Part shown: piece after piece, positions 1-9,024 of the stretch | Layout of the letters: each line of letters begins with the position of its first letter | Position numbering within the stretch: the stretch's first letter is position 1 | Assembly (NCBI GenBank): GCA_947569365.1 | Contig: CANOSM010000005.1 | Span: forward strand, 27,219-91,218 | Origin: an uncultured Clostridium sp. | GTDB lineage: Bacteria > Bacillota > Clostridia > TANB77 > CAG-508 | Direction: 5' to 3' | Length of the DNA stretch: 64,000 bases | Translations under genes and position numbers: made by a program | The notes under the pieces: generated by a model | Told to the model about the DNA's origin: nothing | The model's input: only the letters and a program-made list of their open reading frames with translations | Databases searched by the model: none

Positions 1-861
1 TCATCTGGGGAAGCAAAATTAACAGTATCACTAAAATCAAATAAAGCAGTATCTATTAATCAAAAAATAAAAATAAAAAGAGAAAATTATATACCAGACT
101 TACAGATATCAGGGATTAAAAATTATATATATACAGGAAAAGAAATAATTCCTCAAATTATAATAAAAGATGGTGACTATACATTAATAAAAGACAAAGA
201 TTATAAAATAACATATACGAATAATAAAAATATTGGAACAGCAAGCATATATATAGAAGGAATTGGAAAATATAGTGGAGAAATAAAAAAGACATTTAAA
301 ATAATACCAAATAAATTAAAAGGATTAAAAGTATCTACTAAATCCACTTCTAGTATAACTATAAAATATAATAAGGTAGACAATGTAAGTGGATATGCAA
401 TATACAAATATAATCCAACTTCAAAAACATATAAATATTATGGAAAGACCAAAAATACAACATATAAAATAAATAAACTAAAATCTGGCACAGTATATAA
501 AATAAAAGTAAGAGCATATAAAACAGTAGGAAATACTAATTATTATGGAGATTATTCACAGATATTAACAGTAATAACAACTCCTAATAAAGCTACAAAA
601 TTAAAAGTAAAAAGTAAGACTAGAAACAAATTAAATATAACATGGAAAAAAGTAAGTAATGCATCAGGATATAAAGTATATGTATATAATACTAGTAAGA
701 AAAAATATGATGTATATAATACAAAAAAGAACATAATAAATATAAAAAAGTTAAAAGCAGGAAAAACATATAAAATAAAAGTAAGGGCATACAGAAAAAA
801 TGGAAATACATATTCATATGGAACATATTCATCAATATTAAAAGCAAAAACAAAAAGATAA
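1..861 (+). CDS. C-terminal part of a surface protein with fibronectin type III repeats
   Basis: The reading frame is open from the window edge to a TAA at 859-861 (286 codons visible); the start lies upstream. The first part (about residues 35-105) resembles the bacterial surface repeat with the pattern YTGK...P...L..DKDY...YTNN.N.GTA. Two fibronectin type III-like modules follow (about residues 105-195 and 198-286), each with the W/YKKV..A.GYxVY and L.aGkTYKIKVRAY signatures. Very rich in Lys, Tyr and Asn. No LPXTG anchor or other C-terminal sorting signal is seen. Probably an extracellular or wall-associated adhesin-like protein; the catalytic part, if any, is outside the window. Confidence 0.75.
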   Translation, partial: SSGEAKLTVSLKSNKAVSINQKIKIKRENYIPDLQISGIKNYIYTGKEIIPQIIIKDGDYTLIKDKDYKITYTNNKNIGTASIYIEGIGKYSGEIKKTFKIIPNKLKGLKVSTKSTSSITIKYNKVDNVSGYAIYKYNPTSKTYKYYGKTKNTTYKINKLKSGTVYKIKVRAYKTVGNTNYYGDYSQILTVITTPNKATKLKVKSKTRNKLNITWKKVSNASGYKVYVYNTSKKKYDVYNTKKNIINIKKLKAGKTYKIKVRAYRKNGNTYSYGTYSSILKAKTKR

Positions 862-962
862 TAAGATAAAGTTATTGAAAAACAAAGGATAAGAGTGAAA
901 AGAAATGAAAAATAAAATAAGGTTTAAAATTATAAGAAATAATTATTTATTATATATAAAAT

Positions 963-1009
963 AACAAGTTTAGATTAAAGAAATTTATCTTAAACTTGTT
1001 TATTTTTTT
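963..1009 (+). terminator. Rho-independent terminator after the surface protein gene
   Basis: An inverted repeat (aacaagttta at 963-972 with taaacttgtt at 991-1000) is followed by a T-rich run at 1001-1009. It lies about 100 bases after the preceding stop. The rest of the 862-1187 gap shows no gene. Confidence 0.75.
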
Positions 1010-1187
1010 GTCTAAAAAAATAAATACATAAAATAAAAAAAAGAATAATATCGTTTATGATCTTTTCTTAAGTATTTTTAAAAGAAAATAATAGCTAATA
1101 ATTTAAAATTAGTCCTAAAAACGACAGTATTTTTAAATCAAGCATATTAAAATTAAATATATCATATATACAAAAGAAGGATAGTAG

Positions 1188-2012
1188 ATGGTTTTATATT
1201 TAGATCTGATTATTTTTAAAGAATTCATAATGGATTTTATATTAATAATTGTAACTAAAACAGTTCTAAAAAAAAGCACAAAAAACACTAATATCATTAT
1301 AGCTTGCATCATAGGAGTAATAGAAACTATTATAGATATACTAATGAATATTAATGTAGCAATTAGACTAGCACTTAAATTAATAACTTCTATATTAATT
1401 GTAAAAGTTGCTTTCAAATCAAAAACTTTAAAAGAAATGCTGAAAGAACTTGCTTGTTTTTATATAGTAAGTTTTATATTTGCAGGAATTGCTACAAGTA
1501 TAATGTTTTCAGAATCATTAAATAATATACTAAAGCAGGGAATTATATTTGGTAAATATTCAGACTTTTTAATTATAGTATCTATTATTGTAGGAACTAT
1601 ATTAATAACAGTAACATTCAAATTAATAACCAAAAATATCAGAAAAGATAATATGATTTGCAATGTAGAGATAGGAATATTAAAAAATATAATAAAACTA
1701 AAAGTACTACTAGACACTGGTAACTTATTAAAAGAACCAATTACAGGAAAGCCAGTTGTAATAATAGAAAAAAGAAAATTAAATCATATATTAGAAAATT
1801 TAAAAGATAGTATAAAAATTTATGTAATACCATATAAAACACTCGGAAATGAAGAAAAAGTATTATTTGGAATAAAACCAGAATTTATCAGATTAGAAGA
1901 AAAGAACAACTACTATAGTGATGATGTAATAATTGGTCTATATGATGGAAAAATTAGTCAAAATGATTCATATTTCGGATTAATAGGAATTGATTTATTT
2001 GAGAAGGAGTGA
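1188..2012 (+). CDS. spoIIGA: Sporulation sigma-E processing peptidase SpoIIGA
   Basis: Membrane aspartic protease that cleaves the pro-sequence from sigma-E in the mother cell after asymmetric division. The N-terminal half (about residues 1-145) has several hydrophobic segments, as expected of the membrane domain. The catalytic motif LLDTGN is visible with Asp at about residue 176, followed by a soluble protease-like half. Length (274 aa) is close to the family norm. The ATG at 1188 follows an aaggatag-type ribosome site. It is immediately followed by its substrate gene sigE, whose RBS overlaps the spoIIGA end, the classical arrangement in spore formers. Confidence 0.9.
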   Translation: MVLYLDLIIFKEFIMDFILIIVTKTVLKKSTKNTNIIIACIIGVIETIIDILMNINVAIRLALKLITSILIVKVAFKSKTLKEMLKELACFYIVSFIFAGIATSIMFSESLNNILKQGIIFGKYSDFLIIVSIIVGTILITVTFKLITKNIRKDNMICNVEIGILKNIIKLKVLLDTGNLLKEPITGKPVVIIEKRKLNHILENLKDSIKIYVIPYKTLGNEEKVLFGIKPEFIRLEEKNNYYSDDVIIGLYDGKISQNDSYFGLIGIDLFEKE

Positions 2013-2020
2013 GTTTTAAT

Positions 2021-2752
2021 ATGGGAATGATTAAAAAACTAAAAAATAATATTAATTTAATGTATATTAAATATTTAAAGAAAAATGGATTAGATGATTT
2101 ACCAATATTTTATATAAATGGTAGTCAAACATTGCCACCACCACTTACTAGTAAAGAAGAAGAAGAGTTATTAAATAAAATAGATGATGAAAATTCTAAT
2201 TCAAGAAAAATACTAGTAGAACATAATCTAAGATTAGTAGTGTACATAGCTAAAAAGTTTGAAAATACAGGAGTTGATTTAGAAGATTTAATTTCTATAG
2301 GAACAATAGGACTTATGAAAGCAATTAATACATTTAATAATTCTAAAAAAATAAAACTTGCTACATATGCTTCAAGATGTATAGAAAATGAAATTCTAAT
2401 GTTTTTAAGAAGAAGTAATAAGATTAAGGGAGAAGTCTCAATAGATGAGCCATTAAATCAAGATGGAGATGGAAATGAATTATTACTTTCAGATTTACTT
2501 GGTACAGATGAAGATATTGTATATAAAAATCTAGAAGATGAAGTAGATAGAAGGTTACTTAAATCTGCTCTTAGCAAATTAGATGAAAAAGAAAAAAATA
2601 TTATGAATTTAAGATTTGGTATGGAAGGGCAGAAAGAAAGAACACAGAAGGAAGTTGCTGATATGCTTGGAATATCACAAAGTTATATATCTAGACTAGA
2701 AAAGAAAATAATGATAAAAATGAGAAAAGATATAACAAGTAAAACTGGATAA
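2021..2752 (+). CDS. sigE: RNA polymerase sporulation sigma factor sigma-E
   Basis: Mother-cell sigma factor made as an inactive precursor. The pro-region ends near [14 protein letters not shown], matching the SpoIIGA cleavage neighbourhood of Bacillus pro-sigma-E. Region 2 ([21 protein letters not shown], then [12 protein letters not shown]) and region 4 ([21 protein letters not shown]) are both present and very close to the family. The frame is open from a GTG at 2009, but that codon lies inside the ribosome site aaggagtg (2004-2011); the ATG at 2021 is better spaced and gives 243 aa. It follows spoIIGA directly. Confidence 0.93.
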   Translation: MGMIKKLKNNINLMYIKYLKKNGLDDLPIFYINGSQTLPPPLTSKEEEELLNKIDDENSNSRKILVEHNLRLVVYIAKKFENTGVDLEDLISIGTIGLMKAINTFNNSKKIKLATYASRCIENEILMFLRRSNKIKGEVSIDEPLNQDGDGNELLLSDLLGTDEDIVYKNLEDEVDRRLLKSALSKLDEKEKNIMNLRFGMEGQKERTQKEVADMLGISQSYISRLEKKIMIKMRKDITSKTG

Positions 2753-2798
2753 ATCAAAGTAAGTGAACTTTTAAGGTTTACTATAAATTGTAAAATAA

Positions 2799-2850
2799 AA
2801 GTAACCAAAATGAGGAAAATAAAAATGCCAAAATTGGTTACTTTTTTGAT
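2799..2850. repeat. Palindromic repeat, copy 1 (also a likely terminator for sigE)
   Basis: The arms agtaacca (2800-2807) and tggttact (2835-2842) flank a central block; a T run follows at 2842-2847, so on the plus strand it can act as a terminator for sigE. Its reverse complement is nearly identical, including loop sequence, to the element at 32003-32057, which makes it a dispersed repeat and not just a terminator. Confidence 0.7.
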
Positions 2851-2862
2851 TTAATAAAATAT

Positions 2863-2890
2863 TTGATTTTCTTAAAAATCTGTGTATAAT
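2863..2890 (+). promoter_or_regulatory. Sigma-A type promoter for a short transcript
   Basis: -35 TTGATT (2863-2868), 16-base spacer, TG-extended -10 TATAAT (2885-2890). No protein gene follows on this strand; the downstream sequence ends at a strong terminator at 2938-2977. Confidence 0.6.
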
Positions 2891-2896
2891 ATAGAT

Positions 2897-2977
2897 AGAA
2901 AATGAGAAACACAGAAATGTGTTGCCGAACAAATAATATAACCATTCGCCTGAGCAAAAGCAGAATGGTTATTTTTT
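2897..2977 (+). ncRNA. Possible small structured RNA, about 80 nt
   Basis: Bounded by an extended -10 promoter and a terminator. Hairpin 1 is aacaca/tgtgtt closed by a GAAA tetraloop (2908-2923). Hairpin 2 has a perfect 10-bp stem, ataaccattc (2938-2947) with gaatggttat (2963-2972), followed by a T run to 2977. It has no open reading frame with a ribosome site and does not overlap the convergent murE gene. I do not recognise it as a known RNA family; it could alternatively be only a shared terminator for sigE and murE. Confidence 0.4.
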
Positions 2978-2991
2978 ATAAAACTATTATT

Positions 2992-4491
2992 TTATTTATA
3001 TAGGTGTTTTTCACTATTTTCAATCATTTCATCAATTAATTTTGAAATTACCTTTCTTTCATCATAAGGATATTTTACACCATTTCTTTCAAGATATAAA
3101 TCATGTCCAAGTCCTGGAATGACAATTATATCTTCAGGAGTGGCAACAGAAATTGCATGACGAATTCCTTCTGTTCTATCAACTATTAAAGTATATTTCC
3201 CACCAGATTTTTTTACTCCTACTTCAATTTCTTTTAATATCTTTAAAGGATCTTCGGTACGAACTTGATCAGACATAAGTATAGTATAATCGGCAAGTCT
3301 TCCTGATATCTCACCCATTATAGGACGTTTGGCAGCATCTCTATCTCCACCAACACCCCAAGCACATATAATTTTTCCTTTAGCATATGATTTTACAGAA
3401 GTTAAAATACTTTCTAAACTTGAAGGAGTATGTGCATAATCTATTAATATAGTAAGTCCAAGTTTATTTGGAACTAATTCATTTCTACCAAGAACACGAA
3501 GATTTTTCAAAGCTTGTCTCATTTCATCAGGAGTAACTCCAAATTCATGAGCAATACTAATAGCTCCTAGTGAATTATATACACTAAATTCTCCTGGTAT
3601 ACCAACTTCGATTTGTTCATTTTTTCCATCAATATTCATAGTAAAAGAAGAGCAAGAAGGAGTAATTTTTAAAGTACTTAAATCAGCTGTTATATCAGCA
3701 TTGTTTCTTATTGCAAAAGTTTTTATAGGAATATTAGTAATAGTATTTTTTAGTTTAGATACTGTTTTATCATCACCATTTATAATTCCTAATTTGCATA
3801 ATTTTATAAGTTCAGTTTTACATGCAAAATATTCTTCCATATTTGCATGTTCATTTTTACTTATGTGATCTTCTGAAAGATTTGTAAATAAACCTATATC
3901 AAAATCACAACCTGTAACTCTATCTAATTTCATTGCCTGTGAAGAAACTTCAATAATTACAACATCACAGTTTTCATCAGCCATTCTAGCAAAATATTTT
4001 TGTATTTCTGGACTTTCTGGTGTAGTTCTATCTGTATCTTCAATTTTTTCATTTCCTATATAAACAGCAATACTACCAATTAATCCTACCTTTAACTCAT
4101 GAGCTTCTAAAAGAGCTTTAGTCATGAAAGTAGAAGTCGTTTTTCCTTTAGTTCCAGTAATACCAATAAGTTTAAATTTTTTAGATGGATTATCATAAAA
4201 GTTTAAACTTAATATTGCTAAAGATTTTCTAGTATTAGTTACTTTTATAAGTGGAATATCTATATTTATATTTTCTAAGTTTGTTTCTGGCTCAACAATT
4301 GCAGCTATTGCACCATTTTGAATAGCAGATTCTAGATAATCTATACCATTTTTGGCGTATCCATTAATTGCAACAAATAATCCATTTTGTTTAATTTTTC
4401 TAGAATCTGAATGTATATTTGTTATATCTAAATTTAGATCACCAGAAGTTTCTAATACTTCTAGATCTTCTAATAAATCATTTAATTTCAT
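2992..4491 (-). CDS. murE: MurE-like UDP-MurNAc-tripeptide ligase with atypical amino-acid pocket
   Basis: Mur ligase that adds the third residue to the peptidoglycan stem peptide in the cytoplasm. Three domains are recognisable: N-terminal UDP-binding (SDSRKIK..LFVAI), central ATPase with P-loop GITGTKGKTT (about residues 114-123), and C-terminal domain with GVGGDRDAAKRPIMG. 499 aa is the normal length. In meso-diaminopimelate ligases the substrate motif is DNPR; here it is DQVR (in SDQVRTEDP), and the GKGHE motif reads GLGHD. Arg is kept but the Asn and Glu contacts are changed, so the third-position amino acid cannot be predicted safely. It could be a second MurE paralogue. RBS ggaggaatg lies just before the start. 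Confidence 0.85.
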   Translation of the reverse strand: MKLNDLLEDLEVLETSGDLNLDITNIHSDSRKIKQNGLFVAINGYAKNGIDYLESAIQNGAIAAIVEPETNLENINIDIPLIKVTNTRKSLAILSLNFYDNPSKKFKLIGITGTKGKTTSTFMTKALLEAHELKVGLIGSIAVYIGNEKIEDTDRTTPESPEIQKYFARMADENCDVVIIEVSSQAMKLDRVTGCDFDIGLFTNLSEDHISKNEHANMEEYFACKTELIKLCKLGIINGDDKTVSKLKNTITNIPIKTFAIRNNADITADLSTLKITPSCSSFTMNIDGKNEQIEVGIPGEFSVYNSLGAISIAHEFGVTPDEMRQALKNLRVLGRNELVPNKLGLTILIDYAHTPSSLESILTSVKSYAKGKIICAWGVGGDRDAAKRPIMGEISGRLADYTILMSDQVRTEDPLKILKEIEVGVKKSGGKYTLIVDRTEGIRHAISVATPEDIIVIPGLGHDLYLERNGVKYPYDERKVISKLIDEMIENSEKHLYK

Positions 4492-4618
4492 AAGTCATTC
4501 CTCCAATCAAAGATTAATATGTAAAGTATTATATAACTAAATCTTTAGTTTGTATAGTGGAAAAATTATCAGTATTCCAAAAAAATATACTAAAATTAAA
4601 AATTATATTAATTAATCT

Positions 4619-5734
4619 TTAACAAGTATTTTTTCTTGCTATATTATGAGGAAATTGTAAATATTCTTTATTAAAAGAATTTATAATTTGTATATATGTT
4701 TTATATTTATTGTAAAATTGTTTATGTTCAGGATGAGTATGAGATAAATATGGATATTTTTCAATTAATACATTTAAATACTTATATACACTTATAAATC
4801 TTTTATCTAGACTTTTTATGAAGTTATCTTTATCATCAAGAATTATATCAAATACAGAAATTTCTCTTCTTATCATTAACATCATTCTTAGATATCTTTT
4901 TCCTGCTCTTTCTAGCATATATGGGCAATTCATTTCTTTAAAAAATTTTAGATAGTTTTCATATGCTTCTAAAATATCTAATCTATGTTCATCATAAAGC
5001 CTTTTACGTTTAAAAGATCCTACTTGAACATATGCGTATAATATTTGATTTGATGATACTATCTTGTAAGACTCCCTAAATAATTTATATGTTGTAAATT
5101 CATCCTCGAAATTTTTACTTTCAGGAAATTTAATTTTGTCGAAAAGATTTCTTTTAAATAATTTATTCCATAATACAACAGTTTTTAAACATGTATTTTG
5201 TGATGCTGAGTGCAAATTTTCTATAGCTTGCCAAGGTAAATAAGTATATACTTTTTCAGTATTTTGCTTAGGAGGTATAAATAGATTTTCAGCTGATACT
5301 ATTTCAGGAATCTTTATAAAAGCACATTCTGTTATATCAGCATTATATTTATCCATTAATTCTAGTTGATATTCAATATAATTTAGACTTATAAAATCGT
5401 TTCCATTCATAAAAGTAATGTAATCTCCAGTTGAAACTTCAATTCCAAAGTTTTTCAAATCAGATTCAGCTTCAAAAAGATCTTTATATAATTTTATTCT
5501 TGAATCCATCTTTTCAAATTTCTGACATACTAGTAAAGAAGAATCCATTGACCAATTATCAATTAAGATAATTTCAAGGTTAGAATAAGTTTGATATATA
5601 ATAGATTCTAAACATGTATGTAATAAATGAGCACTATTTCTAATTGATACAATAATAGAAACAAGAGGATTTCTTTTAAAAGTATAAGAATTTTGAGTAG
5701 TAGTATTATTACAATTAATTATTTCTTTATTCAT
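4619..5734 (-). CDS. Glycosyltransferase family 2-like protein with degenerate catalytic motifs
   Basis: N-terminal GT-A fold signature PLVSIIVSIRN...LESIIYQTYSNLEIILIDN (about residues 23-62). The usual DDGS.D motif is DNWSMD, the usual G.s.ARN segment is replaced by ESDLKN, and the metal-binding DxD (normally LDSDD) reads MNGND. The fold is therefore clear but sugar-nucleotide and metal binding may be altered or lost. The C-terminal part (residues 230-371) is unassigned and rich in basic and aromatic residues. It is transcribed in the same direction as murE with about a 130-base gap. The donor, acceptor and even the activity are unknown. Confidence 0.7.
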   Translation of the reverse strand: MNKEIINCNNTTTQNSYTFKRNPLVSIIVSIRNSAHLLHTCLESIIYQTYSNLEIILIDNWSMDSSLLVCQKFEKMDSRIKLYKDLFEAESDLKNFGIEVSTGDYITFMNGNDFISLNYIEYQLELMDKYNADITECAFIKIPEIVSAENLFIPPKQNTEKVYTYLPWQAIENLHSASQNTCLKTVVLWNKLFKRNLFDKIKFPESKNFEDEFTTYKLFRESYKIVSSNQILYAYVQVGSFKRKRLYDEHRLDILEAYENYLKFFKEMNCPYMLERAGKRYLRMMLMIRREISVFDIILDDKDNFIKSLDKRFISVYKYLNVLIEKYPYLSHTHPEHKQFYNKYKTYIQIINSFNKEYLQFPHNIARKNTC

Positions 5735-5860
5735 ATTTTTTCACCCAATCAAAATTATATCATTATAAAAATTATTCAGCAATCATTTATTTTAAAAGCT
5801 TGTTAAAAGCTAAGAAATAGTGTAAAATGTTAATAATAATTAAAAAGGAGAGACTTTTTT

Positions 5861-6418
5861 ATGTATTTAATTATTGGACTTGGAAACCCAGAAGAAGATT
5901 ATAAAAATACGAGACATAATATGGGATTTGATACTATAAATAAAATATCAGATAAATTAAAGATAAATATAGACAAAAAGAAATTTAATGGATTATATAA
6001 TACTGGAATCATAAATAATGAAAAGGTTGTATTTATAAAACCACAAACATTTATGAATTTAAGTGGTGATTGTATAATACAATTTGTAAATTTTTATAAA
6101 GTACCAATAGAAAATATTCTTATAATTTATGATGACTTAGATATAGAAGAAGGAAAAATAAAAATAAGAAAGGCAGGAGGACCTGGAACTCATAATGGAA
6201 TGAGGTCAGTATGTAATAGATTGGGCTCTGAAAAATTCCCAAGAATAAGGGTAGGAATAGGAAATAATACAGTTGGAAATGATTTAATAAATTATGTAAT
6301 TGGTTATATGGATGAAAAAACAAAAGAAATATTAAATAAATCTACAGATAAAGCAGCAGATGCAGTAATAGAGATAATATCAAATGGAATTGATGTTGCA
6401 ATGAATAAATTTAATTAA
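5861..6418 (+). CDS. pth: Peptidyl-tRNA hydrolase
   Basis: Releases tRNA from prematurely dropped peptidyl-tRNA. 185 aa, normal length. Key residues visible: IGLGNP near the N-terminus, NTRHNMG with the catalytic His, FMNLSG, and DDLD...GGPGTHNGMRS. Ribosome site aaaaggagag precedes ATG 5861. Followed after 9 bases by rng, so probably co-transcribed. Confidence 0.95.
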   Translation: MYLIIGLGNPEEDYKNTRHNMGFDTINKISDKLKINIDKKKFNGLYNTGIINNEKVVFIKPQTFMNLSGDCIIQFVNFYKVPIENILIIYDDLDIEEGKIKIRKAGGPGTHNGMRSVCNRLGSEKFPRIRVGIGNNTVGNDLINYVIGYMDEKTKEILNKSTDKAADAVIEIISNGIDVAMNKFN

Positions 6419-6427
6419 GGCGGTAAT

Positions 6428-7609
6428 ATGAAAGAGTTAATTGTAAATGTAGTAAATGACATAGAAAATATTTTTCTATTAGAAAATGGAGAATTAATTG
6501 AAAAATATGAAGATTCTAATCATAAGAAAAGAAAAGAGGGAAATATATATATTGGAAAAGTACAAAATACTATTCCAGGACTTCAAGCTGCATTTATAAA
6601 TGTTGGTGAGAATAAAAATGCTTTTATACATTTAAAAGATATATTACCAAAAAATGATTCTAAAATAGAAAATGAATTAAATAATATTCAGAACTACAAT
6701 ATTAAAGACTATGTTAAAAATGGTAGTCCTTTATTAGTACAAATAAAAAGAGACGCCACAGCAAAAAAAGGAGCAAGAGCATCTACACATATAAATATTC
6801 CTGGAAGATATTTGGTGTATATGCCGAATTCAACATTTATAACAGTATCACAAAAGATTGAAAATAAAGAAGAAAGAGAAAGATTAGTAAATATAGTTTC
6901 AAATATTATTCCACAAGGATCAGGAGCTATAATTAGAACATCAGCAGAAGGAAAGAAAAAAGAAGACCTGGAAAAAGACTTTAATAGATTATCAAAAAAA
7001 TGGGATGAGATAGTTTCAACTAATTTTTCAGATGAAGATATACCAAAGATAGTATACAAGACGAGTAGTCTACTATATAAGTTATTGCTTGATTTAGCAG
7101 ATTCTGATCTAAAGAGAATTATAGTCAATTCTGATAATGTATATAATAATATATTAGAAATTGTAAAAGACATAGAAATTACAAATGTAGAAGTAGAATT
7201 AAAAGATGAAGAGTTATTAAGTGTGTACAATTTAAATGATCAAAAAGAAAAGTCAGAAAACAGAAAAGTATGGCTTAAATGTGGAGGATTTATTACTATA
7301 GACAAAACAGAGGCTTTAACAGCTATAGATGTAAATTCAGGGAAATATATAGGAAAAGAAAGCTTGGAAGATACCATATATACTGTAAATAAAGAGGCAA
7401 GTATGGAAATAGCAAAACAATTAAGACTAAGGGATATAGGTGGAATAATAATAATTGATTATATAGATATGCATGATGATAAAAATAAAGAAAATACAAT
7501 AAAAATATTATCAGAAGCGGTAAAAAATGATAGATCAAAAGTACAAATAGAAGGCTTTACTAAACTTAACTTATTAGAGATAACAAGAAAACATATTTGT
7601 AGTAATTAA
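6428..7609 (+). CDS. rng: Ribonuclease G/E family endoribonuclease, short form
   Basis: Single-strand endoribonuclease for RNA processing. An S1-like domain (YIGKVQNTIPGLQAAFINVGENKNAFIH, about residues 38-65) is followed by the RNase H-like and DNase I-like catalytic core. The two metal-binding Asp residues are present in TAIDVNSG and IIIIDYIDM. At 393 aa it ends at LLEITRKHICSN, before the C-terminal Cys-x-x-Cys zinc-link found in many RNase E/G proteins; the downstream frame has no such motif, so the short form appears real. Starts 9 bases after pth with the RBS aaggcgg. Confidence 0.88.
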   Translation: MKELIVNVVNDIENIFLLENGELIEKYEDSNHKKRKEGNIYIGKVQNTIPGLQAAFINVGENKNAFIHLKDILPKNDSKIENELNNIQNYNIKDYVKNGSPLLVQIKRDATAKKGARASTHINIPGRYLVYMPNSTFITVSQKIENKEERERLVNIVSNIIPQGSGAIIRTSAEGKKKEDLEKDFNRLSKKWDEIVSTNFSDEDIPKIVYKTSSLLYKLLLDLADSDLKRIIVNSDNVYNNILEIVKDIEITNVEVELKDEELLSVYNLNDQKEKSENRKVWLKCGGFITIDKTEALTAIDVNSGKYIGKESLEDTIYTVNKEASMEIAKQLRLRDIGGIIIIDYIDMHDDKNKENTIKILSEAVKNDRSKVQIEGFTKLNLLEITRKHICSN

Positions 7610-7644
7610 ATAAGTAATAAAATAAAGAATAAAGGTGATAAAAG

Positions 7645-8953
7645 ATGAATGTTGGTTTTGTATCATTAGGATGTAGTAAGAATTTAGTAGATACAGAGAT
7701 GTGTATACGGACTATTAAAAGAAAAGAAAATGAATATTGTAAATAATCCAAAAGAGGCAGATATTATTATTGTAAATACTTGCGGATTTATTGAAGCTGC
7801 TAAAGAAGAAGCTATAAATACATTACTTGAAATGGCTGAGTATAAACAAAATGGAAAATGTAAATATGTAATAGCTATGGGATGTTTAGTAAAAAGATAT
7901 AAAGAAGACTTAATAAAAAGTATGCCAGAAGTGGACTTATTTATTAGCACAGATGAATATGAAATAATATGGGAAAAGATAAACGAACTTATTAAATATG
8001 AAGAAAAACAAAAAAATATTGCATTAGAATATAATAAAAGAGTAATTACAACAGGAAAGAAAAAAGCATATCTAAAAATTGCAGAGGGGTGTAGTAATAA
8101 ATGTACATATTGTGCAATTCCATATATTAGAGGAAAGTATGTAAGTAGAAAAATAGAAGATATATTAAATGAAGCCGAAATTCTTGCTAAAAATGGAGTG
8201 GAGGAATTAATTGTTATTGCTCAAGACACGACTAAATATGGAATTGATTTATATGGAAAGCCAAAACTTGCAGAACTTTTAAATAAACTATGTGATATTA
8301 AGGGATTTAAGTGGATTAGATTTTTATACGCTTATCCTGAAAGTATAACTGATGAATTAATAGAAGTGGTAAAAAATCAAGATAAAATATGTAAATATTT
8401 TGATATTCCTATTCAACACTACTCAGATAAAGTATTAAAAAGGATGAACAGACAAAGTGATGGAAAGAGTATTGAAAAGTTATTAGAAAAAATAAGAAAA
8501 GAAATTCCAAATGTAATACTTAGAACTAGCCTTATAGTAGGATTCCCAGGAGAGACAGAAGAAGACTTTTTTGAACTATATGAATTTGTACATAGAACAA
8601 AATTTGATAAATTAGGTGTATTTATGTATTCAAAAGAAGACAATACACCAGCAGAAAAATTAAAGAACCAAATTCACCATATGACAAAAAGAAGTAGAAG
8701 AAATAAAATTATGGAACTTCAACAAAATATTTCTAAAATAAAATTAGAAGAAAATATAGGAAAAGAGTTTGAAGCAATTATTGATGATATTACAGAAGAT
8801 AAAAAATATTATATTGGAAGAACATATATGGATATGCTTGATGAAGATGGTGTTGTTTTTATTGAGAAAACACAAGATAATTTAAAAGATAAATTCGTAA
8901 AAATAAGAATAACAGAAGTACTGAATTATGATTTAGTTGGAATAATAGTATAA
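7645..8953 (+). CDS. rimO: Ribosomal protein S12 methylthiotransferase RimO, read through a +1 shift at CGGA
   Basis: Radical-SAM enzyme that methylthiolates an aspartate of ribosomal protein S12. ATG 7645 follows the RBS aaaggtgat and begins MNVGFVSLGCSKNLVDTEM, a perfect RimO start with the first cluster Cys. At 7708-7711 the in-frame CGG of CGGA breaks the frame; if CGGA is read as one glycine the sequence continues GLLKEKKMNIVNNPKEADI, exactly the family sequence, then NTCGFIEAA, MGCLVKRY, the radical-SAM motif CSNKCTYC and a TRAM domain to 8953. Plain triplet reading would give a 33-aa peptide; internal initiation at 7730 would lose the first cluster Cys. Total 435 aa with the four-base codon. 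Confidence 0.9.
7708..7711 (+). other. Recoding site 1: in-frame CGGA in rimO
   Basis: Context ATA-CGGA-CTA at codon 22. Reading one base extra here restores the RimO frame, and the residue expected by homology is Gly (I-G-L-L-K). This is not a homopolymer. Confidence 0.75.
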
Positions 8954-8960
8954 ATATAAA

Positions 8961-8998
8961 AATAGAATCCATAGTTTATTCGTTGGATTCTATTTTTT
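8961..8998 (+). terminator. Terminator after rimO
   Basis: Stem atagaatcca (8962-8971) with tggattctat (8983-8992) followed by a T run. Closes the pth-rng-rimO unit. Confidence 0.8.
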
Positions 8999-9024
8999 AT
9001 TTAAAATCATTTATATTAACTAAG

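Noticed and set aside
2897..2977. Assignment of the small RNA to a known riboswitch or SRP RNA
   Set aside because: No conserved core of SRP, c-di-GMP, THF, ZTP, fluoride or preQ1 RNAs could be matched.
6709..7230. Open frame antisense to rng
   Set aside because: Lies entirely inside a conserved gene, no RBS, low-complexity product.
7730..8953. Annotating rimO as a shorter gene starting at 7730
   Set aside because: No ribosome site precedes that ATG, and it would drop the first Fe-S cysteine although the correct N-terminus lies just upstream in another frame.
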